The translations under genes were made by a program, and so were the position numbers. 64,000 bases of DNA from Ancylostoma caninum (Eukaryota; Nematoda; Chromadorea; Rhabditida; Ancylostomatidae): positions 3,224,001 to 3,288,000 of the forward strand of contig JBAJFG010000492.1 in assembly GCA_037903475.1 (NCBI GenBank). Direction: 5' to 3'. The notes under the pieces are model-generated. The model was given only the letters and a program-made list of their open reading frames with translations. It ran no database searches and was not told the origin of the DNA. Shown here one piece after another: positions 39,801 to 49,605 of the stretch; within the stretch, counting starts at the first letter, position 1; each line of letters starts with the position of its first letter.

Positions 39801-42800
39801 TCTTCTGCTACCAAATTGTTCATTTTGGTGTAAAACTAAAACCCAGTAAATATTGGATTTTCAGGCAGACTTCTGGAAGGTCAGATGGGTTAAGTCTTCT
39901 TTGCCGTAAAATTAAACCTCCTTATTATGGAGAACTCTTCAATTCTATCCTTTACCGCGGCGCCTGTTGGATGCAGAAACTACCTAGTGATGTACTCCTT
40001 GGAATAACATTCCGAACGTGGCGACGAATAAAAGAGTAGCAAAGAATTTTCTGCAAAGATGAGCTCAACTCTCCAGGCAAAACGGTAAACGTAGTGAACT
40101 GCACCCACTTCAATCACTTGATTTTTTTGGCGACTCTTCTTAAAAATGACCTGATTTGTTTCAGAGTCGAAAAAGAGGATGAAAAAATGCAAGAAAGAGA
40201 TGCCTTTATCTCTAGTTGTGACAGCAAGACACGAACATTGATAAGGCAGGATAGAAGAACTCGTGGTGGATCTTACGCAGAAGGACTTTGGGAAAATTGG
40301 CAACATCAGGGAACTCCTTCGTGCAACTGTTGACTAATTTCGCGAAATTTCCTTTCAGAAGATACTCATTCTCCCAAACATCTAGCATTATCGCAGACAT
40401 GCATGAACTCCCAAAGACATTAAAAATCATATTTCGTCTTTGTATTTCATTTTTGTGATGCATTTGTCCTTTTGATATGACCAACGTTCAACCCACAAAC
40501 AAATCTCTAAACACCCTTTTACTAATAACACTTCAGAGAAAACTTCACTTCTAAGTCATTTATCTATCAGACTAAAGGTGAGATTAATCTCTCATAGAAT
40601 TAGTTTTATAACCGATGAGCATCCGACAATCACCCACTTCCTACCAACAGGGATTCATGGTCGTTCGGGGTAAGGAAGGACGCATGAAGGCATTCACTAG
40701 TTATGCTGATGAACTTAATAGAAAAAAGACCGTTCTGCAACTCGATGTACATCTCATTTCCATCGCAAAACAGCTGCACACCTATAGAGCTTGTAGAAGA
40801 TTTAATTTTTTTTTCTCCGTCTGCACAAAGGCTGTGTTTAGACAAAATGTCGAATTCCGTCAATCCGTGAATTCTTCATGTTACTGGGGAAACCGCCGTT
40901 GGACGTCGATGCGCTGTGAGCTCACTGACCAGATAACTGTGGACGATTTATGAGCTTTGATGCGTGATTTTTTTTGCCAAACAAAAGAAAACGGGCTGAT
41001 AGGATAGCCTTTCATCTATGCTTCTGATTTTATGTTTATTCTTCATTCAGGAGAAATGAGCAGGAGAACCACAATCAAATGCTCCAGTGCTTCTTTCAAA
41101 AGTGCTGTCATGTCCTAGATATGTGTAGCATAGATCAATTTAACTATAATTTACTATGTAATTTTACTGTTTTTTTTAAAATCTTAGTGGTAACTGCTCA
41201 CTTTAAACTTGTAAAATCTGTACTGTGATATATGTATTCATGATGTTGTGAGTATGACGCAATCAATCCGCAATTCTACTGGAAAAGAAGCTGCTATACG
41301 TTGATGTATCAATTTAATAAAATACCTTGCACAGCCTCTATCTGCAAGAGAGCCCGGTGCATTATTGGAAGGATGGGTAATCTCACACCCATAGGTAAAA
41401 TTAAATTAAATTTGCGTAAGTTAAAACGTCTACCATGAGTAGTCTCAACTACGCATCCGGGCCCAGTAGCAGTCCAAAGAATATAAACTAGTAAAATTAT
41501 CCCTTACCTGCTCATAATTAGGCCAGCAGCCGATTGCCATTCGTGAAAATGGGCAACGATGAGCGGCTCGGTTGATGCAATCGCTTCCGCAAACTAAATT
41601 TTTCCTTAGATGTTTTGACTTCTACGTACATTTGAAGCCAACCACTACATAAAACGAAGCAATACTTCTAAATTTTAGAAGAAACCTTTTGCAAGAATAT
41701 CGCGACCACAAATCCAATGATAATACAGTCGTTCGCTTCACGATCGTGCCATGGTATTCCCACTTTTGTCACTGACCACATCTGAGTAGGCGCCATGTTT
41801 AACTTGATCAACAAAAATTTGAAAAAAAAAACAAAACCTCATGCTTCCACTGATCCAGCTTCCAAGCAGCTGAACCTATGTCAAACAGGACCACTTTTGG
41901 GTATCCATCGATAAGCCAGCGTCCATAGATGACCTGAAACCCAAAGCTAGGATCAACTAATCGAAGGAAACTAATCCATAAAATCCACAGTTATGTTGCC
42001 AACCTTAAATCCACACTCTCGAACGTGCTCGAGCGCATATTTCATAGCAGCATTGTCCGGCTCAAGTATTTCTACCTGAATTTTAAGGTGGAAATAAAGA
42101 AAAGAAACTTTCCAGAAAATCACAGGAACATTTGTCAACATAATGCCTCACGTGGTATAACCACGTGGTTTCTGGGCAAATCTTCAAAGAAAACCAAAAC
42201 AACTGTTAGGAACTGGTTTGCGTCATCCGCGCCCACCACGAGACAGTTCCAGTTATTTCAAATTAAATTTATGTACTCTGATAAAAGTGCAATCACGCAT
42301 ACACAAAAACTGTCAATACCTCCAAGTTACCTCGAGTTTGACACGATCCTCATTGTACGGTCCAAGCATGCAATATTGATCGCCAAGTTCTTCCGTGGAT
42401 ATTGGTGCTTTCGTACGGAGTACGGTATATATTCCGCCGACTTAAAAGTGCAGATACAAATCCAAAAAAAAACGGTCACACACTTCTTTGCTCAAATTAA
42501 AAAGACTGTTTCCTCCCACGTTCCCTACCAACTGTCGTGTTTTTTAACACATGTCTAGCACTACTCTGTGAATCGACGGAATAGTCAAAAATATCTGAAT
42601 TTCCACAGAAAAAAAGGAAGCCCCGTAAAAACTTCGAACAAGAAAAACGAAGAAAGTGAACAAGAAAAGGAAGAAAGTCAAAGAGGAGACGCACTTTACT
42701 TTAGGAAACCCGATTTTCGCAAGATACTTTAGGAAACCCGATTTTCGCAAGATTTCATTCGGCTGTCCCAGAAATAGTGACCGTTTTTTAAAATAAAGAA

Positions 42801-45376
42801 TCGAAAATACGGCTCAAATCAAAGATATTTGCGTGAAATGGAAAAAAAACATCAGCACAACAACTAGGTTGATAATACGCAAAAATTTTGCAAAATATAG
42901 AAAGTGGTCTCAAGAAGCCCCTAAGAATGCGAGGAGGGAGATTTTCGCAACATCTTTCGCTTCTAAGTGTTCAAAAATGGTCCAGATAGCCACTGACACA
43001 CAGGAATTACAAACTTCTGAAGATTATTCCTTGGTTGTGGTCACTATTTTTGGGACAACCTCCACTACTATTCAGAAAGGTGAGGAACGGATCCAAAACT
43101 TCTACATAAACAATAGACAAGAAAGAATGGATGGAAGAAACTTAGTGAATTTGTGATAAAATGTAGACGTAGAATCGCAGAAAATATGGGATTGGAGCCA
43201 ATTTCAATGTAAGAAACCAATTTCTGTCAATAACCAAGAATCTCCAGGCTCCTTATCCTTATTTTCTTCTTGTTTGTGAGGCAACTGACATTATCACAAG
43301 AATCCAAAGCAAAGCAACAAACACATACACACTTAAATAACGAGCAGCTGCTCGAGTTTGATATCAAACACATTAATTTGTTATGTTGCTGTTGTAAACA
43401 AAGCGCGATTGGTCTCGAGGACTGACAGTCATTTCATTCTATTTTTGACATTTTTCTGGAATTTCGCATACTCCACAACATCAACAAACTCAACAATCAA
43501 ATCGCGGAATTATCAGCATAATTGGCACTACAACGCTTCAATGTCGTAAATTTCACCGTATGCTAAGGAAACTTCTCGAATTTCTGGCTTTAAGAGTCTT
43601 TACGTAATAAGCGAATGCTTATAAGACTGAATTATGCTAGAGTACTGGAAGAATTCTTTAAACTACTAAAGCCAGCTTTATTCCATTAGGAGGCTAAGAT
43701 ACATTTTTGTTCAGGATACTCCTCAGCAAGTGAACCGTGGAAAAAGTCAGGAGAATAAAAAAAAAAGAAATAATGAGAATGAACAGTTAAGAGCATGTCT
43801 TTCTAAAGAAAAAACAATCCCAAACTACGGGTTTAATAAGAATCTTTCTGTGTAAAAAAAATTCTTGAAGAAAAAAAGGACATTACTACAAGTTCAAACA
43901 GTGTTAACAACAACTGTACAATTTTTCACTAAGAAGTAAAGTTACTTCTGAAGAGGTTCGTTGTATATCAAAAAAAAAGGGGTGAAAGCTACAATAGGGA
44001 GCAAATTTAGAGCAACAAGAAAGAAGCCTTGTTTAAAACTGAGGGATCCTGGGAATCACCTTTACAACAAAGTACTACAGAGAAATTCGGCGAATGATTG
44101 ATGGGCTTTCTCTGCAAGTAGGTGCTTGTGTTTACGATGATCGGTAGAAAGTGACAGCAAACATACCTAGTTTCAAGGATTCCTAGCATTCATGGATTAC
44201 CACCAAGTCTGCCACAGAGATTTCATCAAAATTGTTGTTTTAATAACTACGAATAGTCTTCACCTCTACAATTCGCCTCAATTCTTAGTTGTTTCAACTT
44301 GTAAAAGGTCAATAAATATATATATCACATAGTGTGAGGACCAAGTTCTAGTGCAGTGCAGATATTTGTCTCAGATCAACTGGAATCAAGTTTAGAATAG
44401 TCAGACTTTGGATAACCAAGTATTCGAGAGATTAAATGATCAAAAAATCCAGAAAGTTGAATTATTCGTTGAATAGAAACGTTGTGACCACTATACTTGC
44501 ATAGTTATTCGAATAATCGAGTTTCTTCGGAGGTTGACAATTCGAATATTCGAAATATCCGACATTCGAATTTTCGAATAAATGTGCGAGTATAGTGGCC
44601 CGGGATGAGTGGAATTCTGGTCTCGAAAGTTTGGAAATTTCTGAATTCTGGCGTTATGCGAGCTTCTGACTTCAGATTTCTGTAGAATTAGCGGTCGATG
44701 AGTTATGTCAGTTCATACATGCTGTTTATATCTCCCCAATTTTTGCCAGATCCCGAAATTCCTTTACCTTCCGAAACCAGACTTCCGATCCTACGCAATA
44801 CTTCTGCTCATCCCTGGTTGTGACCGTTGGACTCATGGTCCACAAAATCAAACCTGATGTCCATGGTACAGTCAAAAAGCATTAATGGAGCTTAGAATTT
44901 ACTCCGACACAGCGATCACACCAATATTTGCTCCCTTACAATAATCGTGACAATATACTGCTGCGCTAGAAGCGTCAGCAAATGTGTCAGCTGCCCGTGA
45001 ACGACATATAGTGTGGAAACCTTCAGTAAATCCCCTGCCCCGCTAGTTTTTTCTCTTCTTTCACATCAATGTTTGACACTTTGCTCCACGCAGTAAAAAA
45101 AACAAAAGAACATTACGCGTCCGCAAAGCATCGAAAAATGAGTAAATACCTTTGTTTGCGACTTCCCAGCTGCACTCGAACACGAATCGACCTTCGTGGC
45201 GAGCAGTGTCGCCCTGATCCATGATATCGTCGGATCGCAGATTGAGGCCCTGAAATCGACAGATCTCGTACTGCTTCAGCCCTGAGTTGCTGTACAGTAC
45301 TTACAGCTAGCTGCTTGGCGATTTTTGTGCTGGAAAGCTTGCGGGTGATGCGCGCCGGAGATGTCGAGCCCGACAT
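9679..45376 (-). CDS. gsy-1: glycogen synthase, complete 19-exon gene
   Basis: It transfers glucose from UDP-glucose to growing glycogen in the cytosol (GT3 family, retaining). Exons in transcript order: 45376-45305, 45249-45150, 42440-42331, 42075-42004, 41933-41838, 41781-41686, 41593-41508, 37246-37144, 36609-36512, 32781-32617, 31719-31599, 20973-20795, 20237-20159, 18231-18118, 14460-14334, 12391-12217, 11757-11673, 11478-11425, 9831-9679. All have AG/GT borders and matching phases and give 694 residues, close to the family's usual length. Visible motifs: [12 protein letters not shown] at 58-69 (nucleotide-sugar site), [20 protein letters not shown], and catalytic EPWGYTPAE with E533 and E541 (the E-X7-E pair). 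The glucose-6-phosphate-sensing arginine cluster SRRQR...RNRTER lies at 601-614. An upstream acceptor (ttctcttgcag) 17 bases before the ATG fits trans-splicing. The gene is stretched by large introns, one of which holds a receptor gene. Confidence 0.96.
10330..10389 (-). CDS. possible 60-nt cassette exon of glycogen synthase
   Basis: This sits in the intron before the last glycogen synthase exon. An acceptor (ttttttgtgcag) and donor (gtaaag) frame exactly 60 nt with no stop in the transcript frame, encoding [20 protein letters not shown]. Both flanking exons meet at phase 0, so inclusion would add 20 residues without a frame change. No family similarity supports it, and chance occurrence is quite possible. 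Confidence 0.25.
11673..11757 (-). CDS. gsy-1: glycogen synthase exon with allosteric arginine cluster
   Basis: It encodes residues 598-626. R602, R603, R605, R609, R611 and R614 correspond to the arginines that bind glucose-6-phosphate and respond to phosphorylation in eukaryotic glycogen synthases, followed by [10 protein letters not shown]. All cluster positions are basic, so the enzyme is predicted to be allosterically competent. Confidence 0.93.
14334..14460 (-). CDS. gsy-1: glycogen synthase catalytic exon
   Basis: It encodes residues 498-539, from [10 protein letters not shown] to EPWGYTP. E533 is the first glutamate of the E-X7-E pair; the second (E541) is encoded by the next exon at 12391-12217. 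The stretch [19 protein letters not shown] is almost invariant in animal and fungal enzymes. Confidence 0.95.
14690..15045 (-). pseudogene. dead mariner-type transposase fragment
   Basis: Read on the minus strand, the remnant starts near 15,045 with [12 protein letters not shown]. It continues through an HTH-like part ([20 protein letters not shown], then [15 protein letters not shown]) and LAKRVP, as in the DNA-binding half of mariner transposases. It then shifts frame into [15 protein letters not shown], a decayed copy of the R-N-E-x-x-P-F-L segment. The DDE/D catalytic half is missing and no clean terminal repeats were found. It lies in a glycogen synthase intron and cannot encode an active enzyme. 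Confidence 0.75.
17173..17397. mobile_element. MITE, copy 1 (225 bp)
   Basis: The left end CAAAGAGAAAAGTTCAGTCC and right end GAACTTTTCATCTTG form terminal inverted repeats. The same ends occur at 22133-22369. The inner sequence is only loosely shared. It lies in a glycogen synthase intron. Confidence 0.6.
21824..25847 (-). CDS. class A peptide-type GPCR, complete 3-exon gene nested in gsy-1
   Basis: Exons 25847-25070, 24061-23674 and 22061-21824 join in phase and give 467 residues with seven membrane segments. The ATG at 25847 is the first after an in-frame TAG, so the extracellular N-terminus is very short. Landmarks: GN at 24-25 (TM1), D69 (TM2), C95 and C176 (disulfide pair), DRY at 119-121, CWTP at 245-248 (TM6). 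TM7 has NWLFY at 307-311 where most receptors have NPxxY. Extracellular loop 3 is long and acidic (about 256-285). The cytoplasmic tail is serine-rich and ends SSSVEWL. The overall pattern resembles somatostatin/opioid/allatostatin-C-like neuropeptide receptors, but the ligand and the exact C. elegans orthologue cannot be named here. It lies wholly inside the glycogen synthase intron 20974-31598, same strand. Confidence 0.88.
22133..22369. mobile_element. MITE, copy 2 (237 bp)
   Basis: The ends CAAGATGAAAAGTTCAGTCC (left) and GGACTGAACTTTTCATTTTG (right) pair over about 35 bp, including the inner parts GAGCAGACAGTGTTACC and GGCAAGACCATCTGCTG. It sits just upstream of the last receptor exon, in the receptor's second intron. 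Confidence 0.65.
25861..31598. other. upstream part of the 10.6-kb gsy-1 intron, receptor promoter region
   Basis: It should contain the receptor's promoter. I see a GCC/GCT trinucleotide stretch (25926-25955), a GC-rich patch at 27360-27500 and another at 29880-30230, but no exon, tRNA or known repeat. A first non-coding receptor exon here is possible. Confidence 0.4.
32782..36511. other. gsy-1 intron, no supported gene
   Basis: This is a 3.7-kb intron. At 33715-34160 several frames are open on both strands and GC content rises (for example [20 protein letters not shown] after an acceptor-like ttttatccctttag). No family was recognised and no donor or neighbouring exon could be fixed. A 13-G run occurs at 36118-36130 in the next part of the same intron. 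Confidence 0.4.
37247..41507. other. gsy-1 intron, no supported gene
   Basis: This is a 4.3-kb AT-rich intron. A plus-strand frame at 40615-40953 and a minus-strand frame at 40212-40484 show no recognisable motif and are treated as chance. Confidence 0.45.
42698..42753. repeat. perfect 28-bp tandem duplication
   Basis: A unit beginning ACTTTAGGAAACCCGATTTT and ending CGCAAGAT occurs twice with no mismatch (42698-42725 and 42726-42753), in a gsy-1 intron. The identity suggests a recent slip. Confidence 0.9.
44488..44598. mobile_element. 111-bp MITE with TTCGAATA core
   Basis: The ends CCACTATACTTGCA and TGCGAGTATAGTGG are inverted repeats. The interior is made of palindromic TTCGAATA and ATTCG units. 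Similar cores occur elsewhere in the window, which points to a dispersed family. Confidence 0.6.
45305..45376 (-). CDS. gsy-1: glycogen synthase exon 1, start and N-terminal regulatory tail
   Basis: It starts at ATG 45376 and encodes 24 residues ending KQLA before donor gtaagt. The sequence RKLSS (R12, S15) has an R-x-x-S spacing for a basophilic kinase, comparable in position to the N-terminal phosphosites of animal glycogen synthases. That regulatory equivalence is inference. Confidence 0.85.
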
Positions 45377-47921
45377 CCTGGACAAACTCGAAGCTGCAAG
45401 AGAAGCATTCTCGGAAGCATTTTTTTAGCAAGGCATAGTGAAATTGACGTCAAGTACGAATCAGCAAAAGTATGCGGAATCTACTGAATCCAGAGTGTTT
45501 CCTAAGTCGAGCGACCGGCCGGCCACACTCGGGTAACCGGACTGGGAGGTGACAGCAGCTGGGGAACGAATGGCAGCCGCAGTGTACGTGCCGTCGGTAA
45601 CGATGAGATGGGACAGAGGTGAACAGCGCGCTCACGAGCAGTTGCTACATGTCCTCCATGAGTGCACAAAACTGGTTCTCCACGAGAACGCTGACGTCAC
45701 TGCTACGGTCACGTCACGTTTCAGACACTTAATGTGCAAAAGTACTTACAGCGAGGAGGAGGAGGAGGAAGTGGAATCGTGGAAAGAGGAGAATTTAAGC
45801 TTAAAAAAACCGAGGAACTAAAATGTGAGATCGAATGCAAGCCAGTTCCTCAGAATTGCTTCCAGAAGGTTCAGATATCCATAAAAACCCCAGAAACCAG
45901 CATAAAATGACAGAGGATGTCAGGTTCAGCGTTGGCCAAATATACGGTAACGAATAAAAAGGCAATCAGAATGAAACCCTGAGACGTCCAGTAAGGCAAG
46001 TCGTAGCGCATAAGTGGTTGACCAAAAATTAAAACCCTATTTCTGGAGTACTTTTGTGGAGATTCCCAGTTCCTTGGAGATTTTGAATAAGCCTTTTTCT
46101 TTGGTACCAAGAAAACTTAGTATTAGATTTGATTGATTTTTGGGCAATTGAGTGGCCTCTCGCCGAAACTGGGAGATGCTCAAAATTATTGTTCCCCCAA
46201 TCCTAAACTAGACGAAAGGTAAATCCCGGAGCACTGGCGTGGTAAAAAATCCCGGAACGATCTCTCAGTTAAGCATGACGCCACGGTAGAACGTGCTTCT
46301 CTGATAGCAGAACACGTTTTGATACCGTATTTTTGGCCCATTCTGTATTCCCAGGAAACTACAAAATAGATCCAAAGCAACAGTCGTGCGACCCTCGGTA
46401 TAAAAACACATCTCGCTGCAAAACCTACAGCTGAGAAAACTCCGTATTTACTTAGATGCAATGTAACGATAATCGCTTTGAAACTGAAGGAGGTTAAACA
46501 AAAAAAAATCTGGAAAGCAAACAGGGATGAGCGCAGATTACTCGAACCTCATGCGTAATCCTGGAAGTGCACAAGGTTTTTCGAGCTCAATTAGCGACTT
46601 TGTTAGCATAGACATTCTTCTGTACTAATCAGTAGTCCAAGAAATTTTTTAAATTTCTAGAGTGGTTAAACTCAGAAAGAAGCATCTCAGAATTGAAGCA
46701 CGGAATTAAAGTTACGCTATTCGCGGTCTCAGTAAACTGATCAGAAACGAACATCTAGTCATCATTTCGAAATTCAAACCCCCATTTATCGGGAGGATTG
46801 GTTGAAACCTGCTTCATAGGCGGAGACTAATCCAGTAAATCCTAGGAATACATCAATCACTAAAGAAGTTAGCTCTCGAATGGCGAAAATGGCCATAGAA
46901 GAGAGAAGGAATGCGTCGGAATTCCCATAGAACACTGATTCATGAGTGACATATTCATTCTACTTCTGAAACATTCCTAATCAAATGATTATAAATAGAA
47001 TACGCTTCATCGGAAATTCCTTTCATGACAGAACAGGAAGAATCTCAAAAACAACGAATTTCGAGAGACAGTATACGGGATTGGGCTGGGAATAGAGTTT
47101 GAAGAGCCTTTTAGGGATTAGATTATTCGATTCCAACTAATAATATGCATCAATTAATGTAGACATCGTATGCATTCAACCAGTTCTGTCACAGTGATAG
47201 GCATTTTCAATGTACTTTTCCATAAAAACTCTAGCTCCCCTTTAATCCAAGCAGTGTAACGTTGGCGTAGAAAACAGGAGTGCTGTTAGAGAATGGGGAT
47301 AAAAACATTACTGTGAGGGAACTGTAACCGCTCCATAACGGCCGAAAATTGAACAGCGCATGGATTTTTTTTTTACCAAAACTCTCGTGAAGAAGGGAAA
47401 ATTGAAGTTGATAATTGGCCGGAATTATGGCGCTTTCTGCTTGTTTTAAAGAATAAGACTAATGATCAATTTACAAACACATTTAAATATTTGTCAGAAA
47501 GAAGCTACGTCACAAACAGAAAAGCCAAGAATTAGACGCTAAATAGTTCAGTGCAGAATTCCATACATATTCCGGAATACCCATTACCCTGATGTTTTAG
47601 CCCAGGGCCGTCTGCGTCATTGAGATTACCCGTGGTAGATGTATTAACACACCCAGATTTACCCTTTACCCAGTCCCCACCGACATTTAATGTTTTTTTA
47701 CACCCTGCTGCTATCCAGGGGTAATCACAGACATGGGTATGAGATTACCCATCCTAACAATAATGCAAACGGAACCTGAATATTTCTCAAAAAGATAATT
47801 CTGGAGATGATACCGTAGGACCGAAGAAATTGTCAGAAGCTTATGATCAAAGAAAGTGCTAGATATAGTTGAAATAAAAAGGTAGATTTTGGATGAATCG
47901 AAAATTCGAATGCTCAAGGGA

Positions 47922-47971
<50 letters not shown>

Positions 47972-49509
47972 AATGCCTCTTTGCAGGAACTGTAAAAAGG
48001 GATATACGGCTTTCTATCCCTCAGATAGTTAATTTTTTTAAATCGGTTTCTAAATTATTCGTTCGGCTAATCGTTTTCACTACAACAAGTGGACCGCTAA
48101 ATCACTCTTACAGAGTCTCTTCAGTTCACCATTTTTTGAATACAATTTATCTTAGATTTGATACATGAACATGAATACGAACAGCAATGAATGATGAACA
48201 AATCTAGCAAAATTGCAAATGAACCAATCCCATCCGGAAGAGAAAAATCACCTCAAGATGAGTAAAACCTTGTTGCCAGCCTAGTTAACAGGCTGTCAAC
48301 AGAAAAGGTACATCCGACCATCGTGTCGAGAATCTTATGTATAAACTCTGTCCAAAACAAGGATACTAAAGCGAAGAGCTGGGAATTTGAACCAGAAACC
48401 GACTGCTTCTCAAAAATGTATTTTATAGACGAAATCTTCTCGAACTAAACGGGCATGAAAGCAAAACTATTACTAACGTGATCTCACTTCCTCTTTTCTA
48501 TCAACCTTTATTTTTAACTTCGCAGACTACAAATTTACTACTCATACTCTTTCCGCCAGGAATCCGTTACATCTGAGAGAAATGTCTGAACAAGCGACAA
48601 ACTAAGGAAGGAATGGTGAGAAGAAAAAGAAAACCATAAATACAGGACTGATAAATGTTTGTAGAATAGAATTCCTGCACAGTTGTTCTTAAAGTTTGAG
48701 TGTGAGCCATCTTCAAAGCTTTTCAAGCGTACGAACAGTGAAATAACATCAATAGGGAGCAGAAAATGAAGGTTGCTCAACAAGGAATCCAGAACTTCCT
48801 GGTAAGTGAAGGGGGCAACACCATTGAATTTCGAAATAGTATTCAAAAATAATCCAAACAAGCAAGGAAACAGAGAAGAGCGACATAAACAAAGGAAAAT
48901 TGTGAGAAGCTGAGAGATTAAGAGGACACTTTTCCGCAAAAAGTACATTTCAAGCTAACGAGTTCAAAAGGACGAAAAACTAAACAAACATGAGAGAAAA
49001 ATGAGCTCTTCAAAACATTTCCGAGGAGAATCCAAGAATTCAGAAGAGCTCTGATGAAGAAAACCGCGCTCACTTGCAAAATTTCAAATTTCTGCGCTTC
49101 ACCCAAGTCACCGTCGTTTTTGCCAGCATAATCAATAAAAGCACGGAGGTCTCCGCCACCAACACAGCTGGGATAAACTGACATAAATAACGGAAAAATG
49201 GCAATGCACAAGTTTCACCGTGTTAAAACAGAGTCGGCGGGTTGTGTACGTGCACTCTGCACGAAAGAGGACGCGATGTTGCACTAGCGTAAAAGTGCAG
49301 ACTGCAGCTCAATACCGCTATGGTTTTCGTCGCGTCTCTATGCTATTGTCGCTGTATTGACTGTGCTTTGGAGTGTTTCCTGGATGAATAGCGCTTCAAA
49401 AAATCCATGAAATGCTTTAAAGCATGTGCTCAAGTGTGGTCCCATGCAGAACCGCTGTCTTTTATATCGATTTGTGACCGGGCGCCTGTGACAGCACGTT
49501 TTTTTCCAG
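45377..49509. other. intergenic region between divergent gsy-1 and the phosphoesterase gene
   Basis: The stretch lies between the 5' ends of two divergently transcribed genes, so both promoters should be here. It contains the (GA)n run and short ORFs on both strands (for example plus 45549-45821, with an acidic E run). None has splice partners or a known motif. Confidence 0.45.
47922..47970. repeat. (GA)n microsatellite
   Basis: There are about 24 uninterrupted GA units, followed by CAATGCC. A plus-strand ORF of repeated ERER crosses it and is not a gene. Confidence 0.95.
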
Positions 49510-49510
49510 G
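49499..49510 (+). promoter_or_regulatory. candidate trans-splice acceptor of the phosphoesterase gene
   Basis: The sequence gttttttttccag is an acceptor-like site with no coding exon found upstream, 95 bases before the start codon. Nematode genes commonly receive a spliced leader at such sites. No transcript evidence is available. Confidence 0.4.
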
Positions 49511-49605
49511 GTATTCTCATCTTAGCTATTTAGTACTGCAATGCCTTGATTCTGTGAGGAATTCTATTCATATTCTCGACTGTTATCCAAAGAAATTCTG
49601 CCAGT

